From: Streptomyces sp. NBC_01304
GTDB lineage: Bacteria > Actinomycetota > Actinomycetes > Streptomycetales > Streptomycetaceae
DNA: 64,000 nucleotides
Assembly (NCBI RefSeq): GCF_035975855.1
Contig: NZ_CP109055.1
Span: forward strand, 5,146,001 to 5,210,000
Direction: 5' to 3'
The notes under the pieces were generated by a model. It saw only the letters and a list, made by a program, of their open reading frames with translations. It searched no databases and was not told where the DNA came from. Position numbers and translations under genes: made by a program. Below, piece by piece: positions 33,599-42,024 of this stretch (positions are counted from its first letter, which is position 1; the number at the start of each line of letters is the position of its first letter).

Positions 33599-34729
33599 AT
33601 GGCAGCAGAGAAGGCCGCAGACACCTACGGCGTCACAGCCCCCTACGGCGACGAGCTGAACGACGACGTCGCCCGCTGGGACCGCGCCGCCGAGTTCCCG
33701 CACGACAAGTGGAAGCCGCTGCAGCAGTCCGGGCTCTTCACGCTCCCCTTCGCCCCGGAGTACGGCGGCGTGGGCCGGACGCTCACCGAGACCATGGCGG
33801 CGCTCGAGGGCCTCGGCCACACCAGCCGGGACGCCGGCCTGAACTTCTCGGCGTCCACGCAGATCGTCAGCGTCGGCATCCCGCTGCAGGCGTTCGGCTC
33901 CGACGACCTGCGCGAGCGCTACCTGCCGCAGGTCACCTCCGGGCAGTCCATCACCGCGCACGCGATCACCGAACCGGGCCACGGCTCGGACGTGATGAAC
34001 ATCCGGACCACGGCCGTGCGCGAGGGCGACGAGTACGTACTGAACGGCGGCAAGCTGTTCATCACCAACGCCCCGGTCGCCGACCTCTTCCTGCTGTACG
34101 TCCGCACCGGCAAGCCGGGCGCCTTCGGGCTGAGCACCTTCCTCGCCGAGCGCGGCACGCCGGGCCTGACGGTCGGCGAGCCGCTGGAGACGATGGGGCT
34201 GCGCACCTCCCCGATCAGCGAGGTCACGCTGAAGGACGTACGGCTGCCCGTCGGCAACCGCCTCGGCAGCGAGGGCGCCGGCTTCCTGATCATGGATTAC
34301 GTGATGAAGCGGGAGGTCCTCTTCTCCTTCGCCGTGAACCTCGGCGAGATGACCCACCGCCTGAAGCGCGTGGTCGAACACGCCACCACCCGGCAGCAGT
34401 TCGGCAGCGCCATCGGCAAGAACCAGGCGGTCTCCCACAAGATCGCGGACATGAAGATCGCCGTGGAGACGGCCCGCAAGTGGCTGTACGACACCGGGCG
34501 CAAGGTCGAGCAGGGCAAGGACGCCTCGACGGACGTGGCCGCCACCAAGATCGTGGTCAGCGAGGCCAACCAGCGCACCGCCCAGGACGCGATCCAGATC
34601 TTCGGCGCGCGCGGCTATCTGACCGACACGGGCATCGAGCGCGAGCTGCGCAATGCCGCCGCCGGCTCCATCTACTCCGGCACCAACGAAATCCAGCGCA
34701 ACTGCATCGCCGCCCTGATGGGCCTGTGA
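33599..34729 (+). CDS. Acyl-CoA dehydrogenase-like flavoprotein (PltE/RedW-like)
   Basis: 376 residues, full ACAD fold. HAITEPGHGSD and NGGKLFITNAPVADLF are FAD/substrate motifs; the latter is very like PltE, the prolyl-carrier dehydrogenase of pyoluteorin. TTRQQFGSAIGKNQAVSHKIADMK and SGTNEIQRN close the fold. The usual base (Glu of YEGT) is Ser (YSGT), as in PltE; the alternative Glu used by PltE-type enzymes seems to be Lys (VMKREVLF), so the base is uncertain. Most likely oxidises the aminoacyl group on the carrier protein. Start at 33599 with AAGGCA upstream. Confidence 0.85.
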   Translation: MAAEKAADTYGVTAPYGDELNDDVARWDRAAEFPHDKWKPLQQSGLFTLPFAPEYGGVGRTLTETMAALEGLGHTSRDAGLNFSASTQIVSVGIPLQAFGSDDLRERYLPQVTSGQSITAHAITEPGHGSDVMNIRTTAVREGDEYVLNGGKLFITNAPVADLFLLYVRTGKPGAFGLSTFLAERGTPGLTVGEPLETMGLRTSPISEVTLKDVRLPVGNRLGSEGAGFLIMDYVMKREVLFSFAVNLGEMTHRLKRVVEHATTRQQFGSAIGKNQAVSHKIADMKIAVETARKWLYDTGRKVEQGKDASTDVAATKIVVSEANQRTAQDAIQIFGARGYLTDTGIERELRNAAAGSIYSGTNEIQRNCIAALMGL

Positions 34730-34743
34730 CGAGAGGCACCCGC

Positions 34744-35499
34744 ATGACCAACACCCTGGCCGACACCACTTCCGCGCAGCCGACCGCGTCCGAGCAGGCG
34801 ATCGCATCCGAGCAGCTGACCGCCGACGACCGCGCCCGCCTCACGGCGGCGACCGACTTCCTCGACTACGAGCACGAGACCGTCAAGGCCTTCGTCGACA
34901 AGGCGCTGGGCGACATCGACCGCGAGGCCGCCGACCCGGTCGACCTCGCCGTCACCCTCTACTACGCGGTGCGCGACGGCATCCACTACGAGGTCTACGG
35001 CGCCGACCTGTCGCCGCAGGGCCTGACGGCGTCCAGCATCATCACCGGCGGCAAGGGCTTCTGCCTGCACAAGTCCGCGCTCTACGCCGCCTGTTGCCGC
35101 GCCGTCGGCATCCCCGCCCGGCTGCACTACAGCGACGTCCGCAACCACCTGGCCTCCGACCGGCTGACCTCGTACATCGGCGGCGATGTCTTCTTCCACG
35201 GCCTGGCCACCGTGTATCTCGACGGCCGCTGGATGAAGGTGACCCCGGTCTTCAACAAGCTCCTGTGCCGGCTGTACGGCATGACCCCGCTGGAGTTCGA
35301 CGGCCGCTCCGACAGCCTCTACCACCCCTTCGACGCGCAGGGGCGCCAGAGCATGGAGTTCCTCACCGACCACGGCGACTTCGACGACGTCCCGTACGAG
35401 TTCGTGATGGGCAACATGCGCCGCAAGCACCCGAAGTTCCTGGACGAGGGCGGCACCGGCACCGTCAGCGGCGGCTCGCTCGCCGACGAGGCGGCCTGA
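34744..35499 (+). CDS. Transglutaminase-like protein
   Basis: 251 residues. The papain-like transglutaminase core has GGKGFCLHKSALYAACCRAVGIPARLHYSDV (Cys), FFHGLATVYLDGRWMKV (His) and a following polar residue. Transglutaminase homologues in andrimid biosynthesis (AdmF) form amide bonds from carrier-bound acyl groups; this is the most useful model in an operon with a free carrier protein and no condensation domain. Alternatives are peptidase or amidase. ATG 34744 lies 14 nt after the ACAD stop with GAGAGG upstream. Confidence 0.82.
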   Translation: MTNTLADTTSAQPTASEQAIASEQLTADDRARLTAATDFLDYEHETVKAFVDKALGDIDREAADPVDLAVTLYYAVRDGIHYEVYGADLSPQGLTASSIITGGKGFCLHKSALYAACCRAVGIPARLHYSDVRNHLASDRLTSYIGGDVFFHGLATVYLDGRWMKVTPVFNKLLCRLYGMTPLEFDGRSDSLYHPFDAQGRQSMEFLTDHGDFDDVPYEFVMGNMRRKHPKFLDEGGTGTVSGGSLADEAA

Positions 35500-35616
35500 G
35501 CCGCGCGGCGACACATCCGTGACGACACAGACGCAGCCGTAGCCGTAGCCGTAGCGACACAGACATACCCGTAACGACACAGCAGAAGAACAGCAGCAGC
35601 AGAGGAGAAGCACCCC

Positions 35617-36459
35617 ATGACGCAGTTCCAGGCCCGCGAGGACGGTTGGGGCGCGGTCGCGCGCGTCGGTGTCGTCGTTCCGCACGCGGACGTCGGGCCC
35701 GAGTCCGAGCTTCAGGCGATGGCGCCGCGTGACGTCTACGTCCACGGCTCACGCGTCCACTTCGGGGCGATGCGCCCCGGTGGGGAGATGGACCCGAAGA
35801 TCCCGCACGACCCGGTGCGTGCCTTCATCGACCCGCCCTTCATCGACGACGCCGTCGAGCTGCTCGCCGCTTCCCCGCTGGACTCCATCGCCCTGGGGTT
35901 CACCAGCTCCGCCTACGTCCTGGGCGCCGACGGCGAGCAGAAGCTGTTCGAGCGGCTCGCCGAGCGGACCCGTGGCATCCCGCTCACCGGCACCACCCAC
36001 GCGGCCGCGGCCGGCTTCAGCGCCCTGGGCGCCGAGCGGATCGCGCTCGTCAACCCGCCCTGGTTCGACGACGAGTTGTCCGCCCTGGGTGCCTCGTACT
36101 TCGGCGAGCGGGGCTTCGACGTCGTCCACCACGCGCCCTGCGGTCTGCCCAGCAACCAGAAACTGATCACGCCGGAGGCGCTGGTGCAGTGGATCGAGTC
36201 CGCCGTCGCCCCGCAGCGGCCGCAGGCGGTCCTCGTCGCCGGCAACGGCATTCGTGCCGTGGGCACCATCGCGGGCCTGGAGGAACGGCTCGGGTTCCCC
36301 GTGCTCACCGCGAACCAGGTGCTGTTCTGGCATGCGCTGCACCTCGCCGGCGGGGCGGAGGCGGCCGCGCGGATCACCGATTACGGCGCCCTGTTCGGCG
36401 TCCGCCCCGAGGCCGAACAGGGCGCGGCCATCGGTGAGTTGGCGGGCGCGGCCCGATGA
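35617..36459 (+). CDS. Asp/Glu racemase superfamily protein (maleate isomerase/arylmalonate decarboxylase-like)
   Basis: 280 residues, two-lobed fold. Segments GFTSSAYVLGADGE, PLTGTTHAAAAGFSALG, and LVAGNGIRAVGTI line up with the active-site loops of maleate cis-trans isomerase and arylmalonate decarboxylase. The usual Cys residues are absent: Ser in the first loop, Gly-Asn in the second. So it either uses other residues or only binds. RBS GAGGAG. Overlaps the next gene by 4 nt (ATGA). Confidence 0.75.
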   Translation: MTQFQAREDGWGAVARVGVVVPHADVGPESELQAMAPRDVYVHGSRVHFGAMRPGGEMDPKIPHDPVRAFIDPPFIDDAVELLAASPLDSIALGFTSSAYVLGADGEQKLFERLAERTRGIPLTGTTHAAAAGFSALGAERIALVNPPWFDDELSALGASYFGERGFDVVHHAPCGLPSNQKLITPEALVQWIESAVAPQRPQAVLVAGNGIRAVGTIAGLEERLGFPVLTANQVLFWHALHLAGGAEAAARITDYGALFGVRPEAEQGAAIGELAGAAR

Positions 36460-36698
36460 GCCTGCTGTCCGCGTTCGGCTACGAAGCCGCCGTACAGGAG
36501 ACGTGCGACACGCCGGAGTACCGCATGCCACTCGTGTGCTGGCACGACGACGGCACCGGTGTGCGCGGCCTGGTGCTGTACCGCGGGGCGCTGCGCCCGG
36601 CGGAGCAAGTACCTGGATTCCGGCGCTATCTCGCGTCCGACGACCTCGAGCAGTACGCCACGACCGGCCCGTGGCCGCTGCTCGCAGCCACCGCCTGA
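36456..36698 (+). CDS. Small hypothetical protein (80 aa)
   Basis: Starts inside the stop of the racemase-like gene, so translation is coupled. No signal peptide or membrane helix; starts MSLLSAFGYEAAVQETCDTP with a CWHDDGTGVRGLVLYRG strand region. I recognise no family. Coupling suggests a partner or subunit of the upstream protein. Confidence 0.65.
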   Translation: MSLLSAFGYEAAVQETCDTPEYRMPLVCWHDDGTGVRGLVLYRGALRPAEQVPGFRRYLASDDLEQYATTGPWPLLAATA

Positions 36699-36753
36699 TC
36701 CGACCCGTGGCGGGGACCGGCCGGGTCCTCGCCACATCAGGAGCCGTATCGAC

Positions 36754-37539
36754 ATGACACACGACCTCAAGTGGTCCGACGCACCCCCGGGGGAGGTCCG
36801 CGATCCGGTCGGCATCTGGATCGTCCGGGCCCCGGCCGGGAATGGGGCATCCCCTGCTCGAGCGAAGCCGAGAGCTTGGGGAAGCCTCGCAGCCGGCGAG
36901 GCCCCGCCCGACTGGCTCGACGAGAAGGAACGAAACCGGCTGGCGGGGATACCGCAGCCGGCCGGCCGGGAGGCCTACGTCTTCGCCCACTGGGCGCTGC
37001 GGAGCGTTCTGGGCTCGTCGCTCGACTGCTCACCTCGGAGCGTCGGCTTCCTGCGGCAGCCGTGTCCCGGCTGCGGCGGGGCACACGGAAGGCCGGCCAT
37101 CCGCGATCCGGACCCGGGCCGGGAAGCAGTGGAGTTCTCGATGTCGCACAGCGGCGACCACGTGGCCATCGGGGTCGCCGAGGCCACCATCGGCATCGAC
37201 ATCGAGTCCTGGCCGACACCGGAATCCGTCGCCGACTACCTGCCGTTCCTGCACCCGAAGGAACAGCAGTGGCTGGGCGGTCGCCCGGACGACGAACTCG
37301 TCCGCGACTTCGCCCGCCTGTGGACCCGCAAGGAGGCCATGGCCAAGGCGACGGGACAGGGCATGGCCGCCATCATGAACCGGCTCGATCTCACCGGTCA
37401 GCCGCTCGGCTGGCGGGTGCGGCAGCTGCTCGCACCACCCGGGTACGAGGCCAGCTTCGCGGTCCCGGCCTCGGTGCACGTGGACGTCATCGTGCACGAG
37501 GAACTCCCGTACCCCATACCGGAGTTGGCGCAGGCCTGA
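36754..37539 (+). CDS. Sfp-type 4'-phosphopantetheinyl transferase
   Basis: 261 residues. Motifs: FSMSHSGDHVAIGVAEATIGIDIES (Asp and Glu metal ligands) and LWTRKEAMAKATGQG. Transfers phosphopantetheine from CoA to carrier proteins, most simply the one at 32790. Residues about 29-48 (GNGASPARAKPRAWGSLAAG) are translated from an inserted palindromic repeat (36838-36890). ATG 36754 with AGGAG at 10 nt. Last gene of the operon. Confidence 0.9.
   Translation: MTHDLKWSDAPPGEVRDPVGIWIVRAPAGNGASPARAKPRAWGSLAAGEAPPDWLDEKERNRLAGIPQPAGREAYVFAHWALRSVLGSSLDCSPRSVGFLRQPCPGCGGAHGRPAIRDPDPGREAVEFSMSHSGDHVAIGVAEATIGIDIESWPTPESVADYLPFLHPKEQQWLGGRPDDELVRDFARLWTRKEAMAKATGQGMAAIMNRLDLTGQPLGWRVRQLLAPPGYEASFAVPASVHVDVIVHEELPYPIPELAQA
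36838..36890. repeat. REP-like palindrome inside a coding region
   Basis: CCCCTGCTCGAG - CGAAGCC - GAGAGCTTGGGG forms an imperfect 12-bp stem with a 7-nt loop. This motif is very common between Streptomyces genes. Here it lies in frame in the phosphopantetheinyl transferase gene. Confidence 0.75.
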
Positions 37540-37544
37540 CGCGA

Positions 37545-37592
37545 CGGCGGGCGGCCCGCATCCCCCTCGGAAGGGATACGGGCCGCCCGCCG
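37545..37592. terminator. Convergent hairpin terminator
   Basis: Inverted repeat with ~20-bp arms between the transferase stop (+) and the AfsA-like stop (-). Confidence 0.8.
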
Positions 37593-37617
37593 CGCTGCGT
37601 TGTCCTCAAAGAGAGGC

Positions 37618-38556
37618 CTACAGGCCGATCGCCGGCCCGACGGTCACCTCAGCGGTGAACACGCGGACGCCATGCTGCTCGATCGACACGTCCACGCGGC
37701 GCCGACCCGTGCCGTCACGCACGGGTTCGCCGGCCAGGACCACGGCGGGGGCGTCCAGCTCGACGTACCGGGCGAAGTCCGTCCGCATCCCGATGACGGC
37801 CGAAGCACCGTCGCCGACGGAGTGCGCGGCCTGCCGGGCGGCCTCGAGAAGGAGCATCCCGGGTACGTGATCGACGGCGTGGTCGAACAACACCGGATGC
37901 GTGGGATCCACCCGGAGCATCCACCGCCCGGGCCCCCCGCCCGGAGCCGGTGAGAGCACCACGTCGTCCGGGGAGCGCCGGTCCACCCGGTGCGGCTCCA
38001 CGGGTGATCCCGTCGGAAGGCAGCGCGCGAGCGCGGCGTCGGTGTCCGCGTAACTCCCGCGCAGCCGCCGATATATGGCCGCTGGCTGGTTGTTGAAGCG
38101 GGTGTGGGCGGTGCCCAACAGCCGCTCCCCCAGGTGGACTTCGATGTCCATCGCCATCCCGGCGAACCTGCCACCGCGGCGGACCACGTCCGAGCAGGAC
38201 GCCACGAGGCGCACCTCCTCCTCGGCGGTGGTCACCAGCGACGCCAGCGGCTCGACCGTGAAACTGAACTGTTCCCACGCCTGCTTGTACTCCCGCGGCA
38301 CACCGTGCACGCCATGCGACAGCAGCGGCACCGTCTGGCGCACGCTCTCGGCGAGCAGCATCGGGTCGTACGCACCCTGCGACGGCCGGTAGAAGTCATG
38401 CCCCCGCGGCCAGCGCGCGGTGAGCACGTAGCACCCCGGGGACGACTCGGCCCACGCCTTGAGCAGGACTTCCTCACCTCGAAGTTTGTGCACCTGCCAC
38501 TGGTGGACCGGCTGCGCCTCAAGGCTCAGTACCGAAACAGACAACTCCGCCCCCAA
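37618..38556 (-). CDS. AfsA/ScbA-type gamma-butyrolactone biosynthesis protein
   Basis: 312 residues with two hotdog (A-factor) repeats: VHKLRGEEVLLKAWAE... HDFYRP, FNNQPAAIYRRLRG between, and VDPTHPVLFDHAVDHVPGMLLLEAARQAA, the strongest AfsA signature. AfsA couples a beta-ketoacyl group to dihydroxyacetone phosphate, the first step to A-factor-type signals. Start uncertain: TTG 38556 has no clear binding site, and TTG 38544 or a later start is possible. Divergent from the ScbR-like gene 230 nt away, the standard afsA/receptor layout. Confidence 0.88.
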   Translation of the reverse strand: MGAELSVSVLSLEAQPVHQWQVHKLRGEEVLLKAWAESSPGCYVLTARWPRGHDFYRPSQGAYDPMLLAESVRQTVPLLSHGVHGVPREYKQAWEQFSFTVEPLASLVTTAEEEVRLVASCSDVVRRGGRFAGMAMDIEVHLGERLLGTAHTRFNNQPAAIYRRLRGSYADTDAALARCLPTGSPVEPHRVDRRSPDDVVLSPAPGGGPGRWMLRVDPTHPVLFDHAVDHVPGMLLLEAARQAAHSVGDGASAVIGMRTDFARYVELDAPAVVLAGEPVRDGTGRRRVDVSIEQHGVRVFTAEVTVGPAIGL

Positions 38557-38786
38557 GATCGGTAGTTACTACGGACGAGTACACAGAGGTGGGAGATGCG
38601 CACTCCTAGTGCCCGGCTCAAAAAATAATGATCCTTTTGTTTTGCCAAGTCAAGGGGAAGCAATGCCTTGATCGCTTACGGGGGAATCTGATGCCATCTG
38701 CGGATCAAGGCGCTCAAACCAGACTCACTCGGACCGTGGCGGACTCGGATAACATAAGGAGCGTTCTTTTTGGGAAGGTGAGAGGT
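38557..38786. promoter_or_regulatory. Divergent afsA/receptor promoter region
   Basis: 230 nt, clearly AT-richer than average. A segment at about 38753-38774 (AACATAAGGAGCGTTCTTTT) resembles the ARE-like site at 29289. Would carry autoregulation by the receptor. Confidence 0.5.
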
Positions 38787-39416
38787 ATGGCGCAACTGAA
38801 ACAGGAACGGGCGGAGCAGACCCGCCGCGCTCTCCTACACGCGGCCGCAGAGGTCTTTGACGAGTTCGGCTATGCGGGGGCCAGCATCACCCGCATCCTC
38901 AAGCGCGCCGGCGTGACGGCGGGGGCGCTCTACTTCCACTTCGGCTCCAAGGAGGGCCTGGCCAGGGCGGTGATGAACAGCCAGCCGGAGACCATCGTCC
39001 CGCTGCTTGCGGCCGGCGGTCTGCAGCGGCTCATCGACCTCACGCTCGTGTGGGCGTGGCAGCTGCAGCGCGACCCTCTGCTCCGGGCCGGCGTGCGGCT
39101 GACGAACGAACAGGCCTCCATGGGTTCCTCGGACGCCAGCCCGTACGAGAGCTTCCGCGGGATCATGGCTGCCTACCTGAAAGAGGCGCAGGAACACGGC
39201 GAGTTGCAGCCGGGCATCGACCCGATCGTGGTCGCGGAGTTCGTGGTCGCCGCATGTACCGGAATGCAGATGTATTCCAACGTCGTCAGCGGCCGCAAGG
39301 ACCTTCCCGAGCGCACCCAGCAGATGTGGAACCTGCTCCTGCCGGGCCTCGCAGTCCCGTCCGTGATCGCCCGCGCCGAGGCGAGCCCCGCCCGCGGCGC
39401 CGCGATGATGCCCTGA
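38787..39416 (+). CDS. TetR-family gamma-butyrolactone receptor (ScbR/ArpA-like)
   Basis: 209 residues. MAQLKQERAEQTRRALLHAAAEVFDEFGYAGASITRILKRAGVTAGALYFHFGSKEGLARAV (shown in part) is the canonical receptor N-terminus. The ligand domain keeps the conserved Trp in LTLVWAWQLQRDPLLRAGVRL. It would bind ARE-like sites and leave when the signal made by the AfsA-type protein is present. Start with GGGAAGG upstream. Probably the main switch for the 31306 operon. Confidence 0.9.
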   Translation: MAQLKQERAEQTRRALLHAAAEVFDEFGYAGASITRILKRAGVTAGALYFHFGSKEGLARAVMNSQPETIVPLLAAGGLQRLIDLTLVWAWQLQRDPLLRAGVRLTNEQASMGSSDASPYESFRGIMAAYLKEAQEHGELQPGIDPIVVAEFVVAACTGMQMYSNVVSGRKDLPERTQQMWNLLLPGLAVPSVIARAEASPARGAAMMP

Positions 39417-39490
39417 CCGGGCCGACTGCCCTGCCCGCACCGCCAGTTCCACCCACACTGCCAGTTCTGAACGATCCCCTACGGAGCCGC

Positions 39491-40210
39491 ATGCCCGCCC
39501 TGCGCCTGGCCGCCCTGAACATCGACGGTGTCCTGCTCAACGACACCTTCAGCCCGGTGATCCATCACTTCATAGTCAGCAGAGGCGGTACGTACACCGC
39601 CGAGCTGGAACGCTCCATCTTTTCCCAGCCGCAGCACATCGCGGGCCGGTTGCTCGCGGATGCCGTGGGCGGCGACCTGACGGGCGAAGAAGCGCTCGCC
39701 GCCTACTTCGAGGAGCGCGCCGAGTACGTCGACCGCCACCCGGTGACGATCACGCCGGGCACCCGCGACCTGCTCCTCCGGCTGCGGGGCGCGGGCCTGC
39801 GCACGGTCTGCTACGGCGGCCTGGGCAAGGAGCACTTCGACCGTCATCTGGGCCAGTACGCCGACCTGTTCGACGGGCCCGGCTACGTCTGCACCAACGA
39901 CATCCGCCCCGGCCTCAAAGAGATCACCGAGGACGTCTTCGGGCTCCGCCCGGACCAGGCCCTCTTCGTCGACGACGTCGCCCGGGTGGCCGACACGGCC
40001 CGCGAGCTCGGCACCGCCTTCGTCGGCCACCCCTCCACCTTCGTCCACAGCCACCAGCGTGCTCTCATGCGGGAGTTGGGCGTACGCCACGTGATCAGCG
40101 GCCTCGACGCGCTCGACGACGACCTGCTGCACCGGATCGACCAGGAGATGAGCGCGAACACGTTCTGGAGCCCCGACCCGTCCACGGCCGTCCAGGGGAG
40201 CCGCGCGTGA
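39491..40210 (+). CDS. HAD-superfamily protein with altered nucleophile
   Basis: 239 residues with HAD motifs: motif I reads LNIDGVLLND where DxDG is expected, so the nucleophilic Asp is Asn; motif III/IV are RPGLKEITEDVFGLRPDQALFVDD. A phosphatase is needed in butyrolactone synthesis, and HAD genes are found beside afsA homologues, but this one may be inactive or work through another residue. Its stop overlaps the SDR start (GTGA). Confidence 0.78.
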   Translation: MPALRLAALNIDGVLLNDTFSPVIHHFIVSRGGTYTAELERSIFSQPQHIAGRLLADAVGGDLTGEEALAAYFEERAEYVDRHPVTITPGTRDLLLRLRGAGLRTVCYGGLGKEHFDRHLGQYADLFDGPGYVCTNDIRPGLKEITEDVFGLRPDQALFVDDVARVADTARELGTAFVGHPSTFVHSHQRALMRELGVRHVISGLDALDDDLLHRIDQEMSANTFWSPDPSTAVQGSRA

Positions 40211-40977
40211 CACCGGCCGGACCGCTGCTGCCCGACAAGGTGGCGCTGATCACCGGCGCCTCCAGCGGAATCGGCGCCGCGGCGGCCCGGCACTTCGCCG
40301 CCGAAGGAGCCTCCGTCGTACTCGTGGCCCGCAGGGCCGACCGGGTCGAGGAGGTCGCCGAACGCATCAGGAAGGACGGCGGCCGGGCCCTGGCGGTACC
40401 GGGTGACGTCACCCGCTCCGCGGACATGGAACGCGCCGTCGCCACGGCGGTCGAGCGGTTCGGCAGGCTCGACTGCGCGTTCAACAACGCCGGTTACGCC
40501 AGCGCCGGAACCGTACTGCACGAACTCCCCGACGACGTCTTCGACCGCACCATGGACGTCAATCTGCGCGGCGTGTGGAACTGTCTGCGCGCCCAGATCC
40601 CCGCCATGCTGCCGGCCGGCGCCGGCGCGATCGTCAACACCTCCAGCGTCGCGGGCGTACGCGCCACCGCCGCCTCGGCTCCCTATGTGGCCGCGAAGCA
40701 CGCGATCATCGGCCTGACCAGGGCGGCGGCCGCCGAGTACGGCGAGCAGGGCATCCGCGTGAACGCCCTCGTGGTGGGCAGCACCGACACGGAAATGATG
40801 GACGGCGTCCTCGCAGCCGCCCCCGCCGTGCGCTCCCGCTTCGGCACCAAAGGGATCCAGCAGCGCCTCGCCGATCCGACCGAGATCGCCCGCGCCGCCG
40901 CCTGGCTCTGCTCGGACGCCTCGTCCTTCACCACCGGAGCCGCCCTCGCGGTGGACGGCGGCAGAACCGCGAAGTGA
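40207..40977 (+). CDS. Short-chain dehydrogenase/reductase
   Basis: 256 residues, classical SDR. TGASSGIGAAAARHFA binds NAD(P); NNAGYASAG; catalytic Ser in VNTSSVAGV and YVAAKHA (YxxxK). LAVDGGRT ends the fold. GTG start coupled to the HAD gene. As in other receptor clusters it may reduce the 6-keto group of an A-factor-type signal (BarS1/ScbB-like role), or modify the product. Confidence 0.9.
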   Translation: MTPAGPLLPDKVALITGASSGIGAAAARHFAAEGASVVLVARRADRVEEVAERIRKDGGRALAVPGDVTRSADMERAVATAVERFGRLDCAFNNAGYASAGTVLHELPDDVFDRTMDVNLRGVWNCLRAQIPAMLPAGAGAIVNTSSVAGVRATAASAPYVAAKHAIIGLTRAAAAEYGEQGIRVNALVVGSTDTEMMDGVLAAAPAVRSRFGTKGIQQRLADPTEIARAAAWLCSDASSFTTGAALAVDGGRTAK

Positions 40978-40980
40978 CGG

Positions 40981-41039
40981 AGTACGCCACAGGCGCCTAC
41001 TGCCCTTTCCGACAAGGGCAGCGGCGCCTGTGGCGTACT
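40981..41039. terminator. Very long hairpin terminator
   Basis: Inverted repeat with ~26-nt arms (AGTACGCCACAGGCGCC outer arm) immediately after the SDR stop, facing the - strand SMR genes. Confidence 0.85.
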
Positions 41040-41092
41040 GACTGGCACTCACCGGCATGGCCAGCATGACCGGCACTGTCAGGCGACGAACG

Positions 41093-41512
41093 TCAGACCT
41101 GAACAGCTTCGGGCCGCTCCACGAGGCGCCCGGACTCCTGCGAATCGGCAGCCGCCTCAGGGGACTTCGTACGGTCGGCGAGCTTGAGCCAGATGACCCC
41201 GACGATGATGACACCCAGCCAGACGCCCTTGGCCACGGTGAGGGTCTCGTCGAAGAAGAGCGGGCCGAACACCGCGGCGCCGACCGCGCCGATACCCGCC
41301 CAGACGGCATAGCCGATGCTCACGTCGATGGTGCGCAGGGCGAGGCTCAGTGCGTAGAGCGTCAGCAGGAAGAACACCACGGCGACCAGGGACCAGGTCA
41401 GTCGGGTGAAGCCTTCACTGCCGCCGACGGACAGCGCGTAGCCGATCTCGAAGGCGCCGGCGAGCAGGAGCATGAGCCAGGCGTTCGCGGAGCTCGGGGC
41501 TGAGTTGGACAT
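41093..41512 (-). CDS. SMR-family transporter subunit (EmrE/Sug-like)
   Basis: 139 residues, four helices. GAFEIGYALSVGGSEGF carries the essential membrane Glu; SIGYAVWAGIGAVGAAVFG follows. C-terminal polar tail of ~25 residues. Proton-coupled exporter of cations. Paired with the SMR gene at 41594, suggesting a heterodimer. Confidence 0.9.
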   Translation of the reverse strand: MSNSAPSSANAWLMLLLAGAFEIGYALSVGGSEGFTRLTWSLVAVVFFLLTLYALSLALRTIDVSIGYAVWAGIGAVGAAVFGPLFFDETLTVAKGVWLGVIIVGVIWLKLADRTKSPEAAADSQESGRLVERPEAVQV

Positions 41513-41593
41513 GGGAGATGAGTCCTCTCGTGGGGATGTCGTCAGGTGGTTACGGGGTGCACGGAGTGCGAGGCCGGGAGATCAGCGCCGGGC

Positions 41594-41914
41594 TCAGGCG
41601 GAACCGCTCAGCTGCAGGCCGACGACGCCACCGATGACGAGGAGGATGCCGATCGCCTTGTTCCAGTTCAGACGCTGGCCGAAGAACAGCGCTCCGAGGA
41701 CGGTGATGCCGACGCCGGCGACGGACGTCCACAGGGCATAGCCGACGCCGACGTCGAACTTCAGCAGCGCCCGGCTGAGGAAGAAGGTCGCGGCAGCGCC
41801 GCTGAGCAAAGTGATGGCGGTCCACTTGCGGTTCTTGAAGCCCTCGGCCTTTCCGGCGGCGATGGCGACCGTGGTCTCGAAGGCGACAGCGATCGCGAGG
41901 TAGAGCCAGTGCAT
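41594..41914 (-). CDS. SMR-family transporter subunit
   Basis: 106 residues, four helices: WLYLAIAVAFETTVAIAAGKAEGF (membrane Glu), VGVGYALWTSVAGVGITVLGALFFGQ, and a short C-terminus. GGAAGGA before ATG 41914. Different loop charges from its neighbour fit an asymmetric pair such as EbrAB or YkkCD. Confidence 0.9.
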   Translation of the reverse strand: MHWLYLAIAVAFETTVAIAAGKAEGFKNRKWTAITLLSGAAATFFLSRALLKFDVGVGYALWTSVAGVGITVLGALFFGQRLNWNKAIGILLVIGGVVGLQLSGSA

Positions 41915-42024
41915 GGTGGGTCCTTCCGTGCGGTGAGCGTGGGTGAGTTACGGGGGTTACCGGGTGAAGCGCGTCGTACGACGATGCGGCGGGGCGAGAG
42001 TCCTGATCAGCTCCGAGCTCGCGG

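Noticed and set aside
35515..35600. Low-complexity GTAGCC and ACGACACA repeats as a regulatory array
   Set aside because: Short, irregular stretch before the racemase-like gene; repeats are too few and unordered to call an operator.
31306..37539. Ectoine biosynthesis operon
   Set aside because: Only an EctC-like gene is present; no ectA, ectB or ectD, and the neighbours are carrier-protein enzymes.
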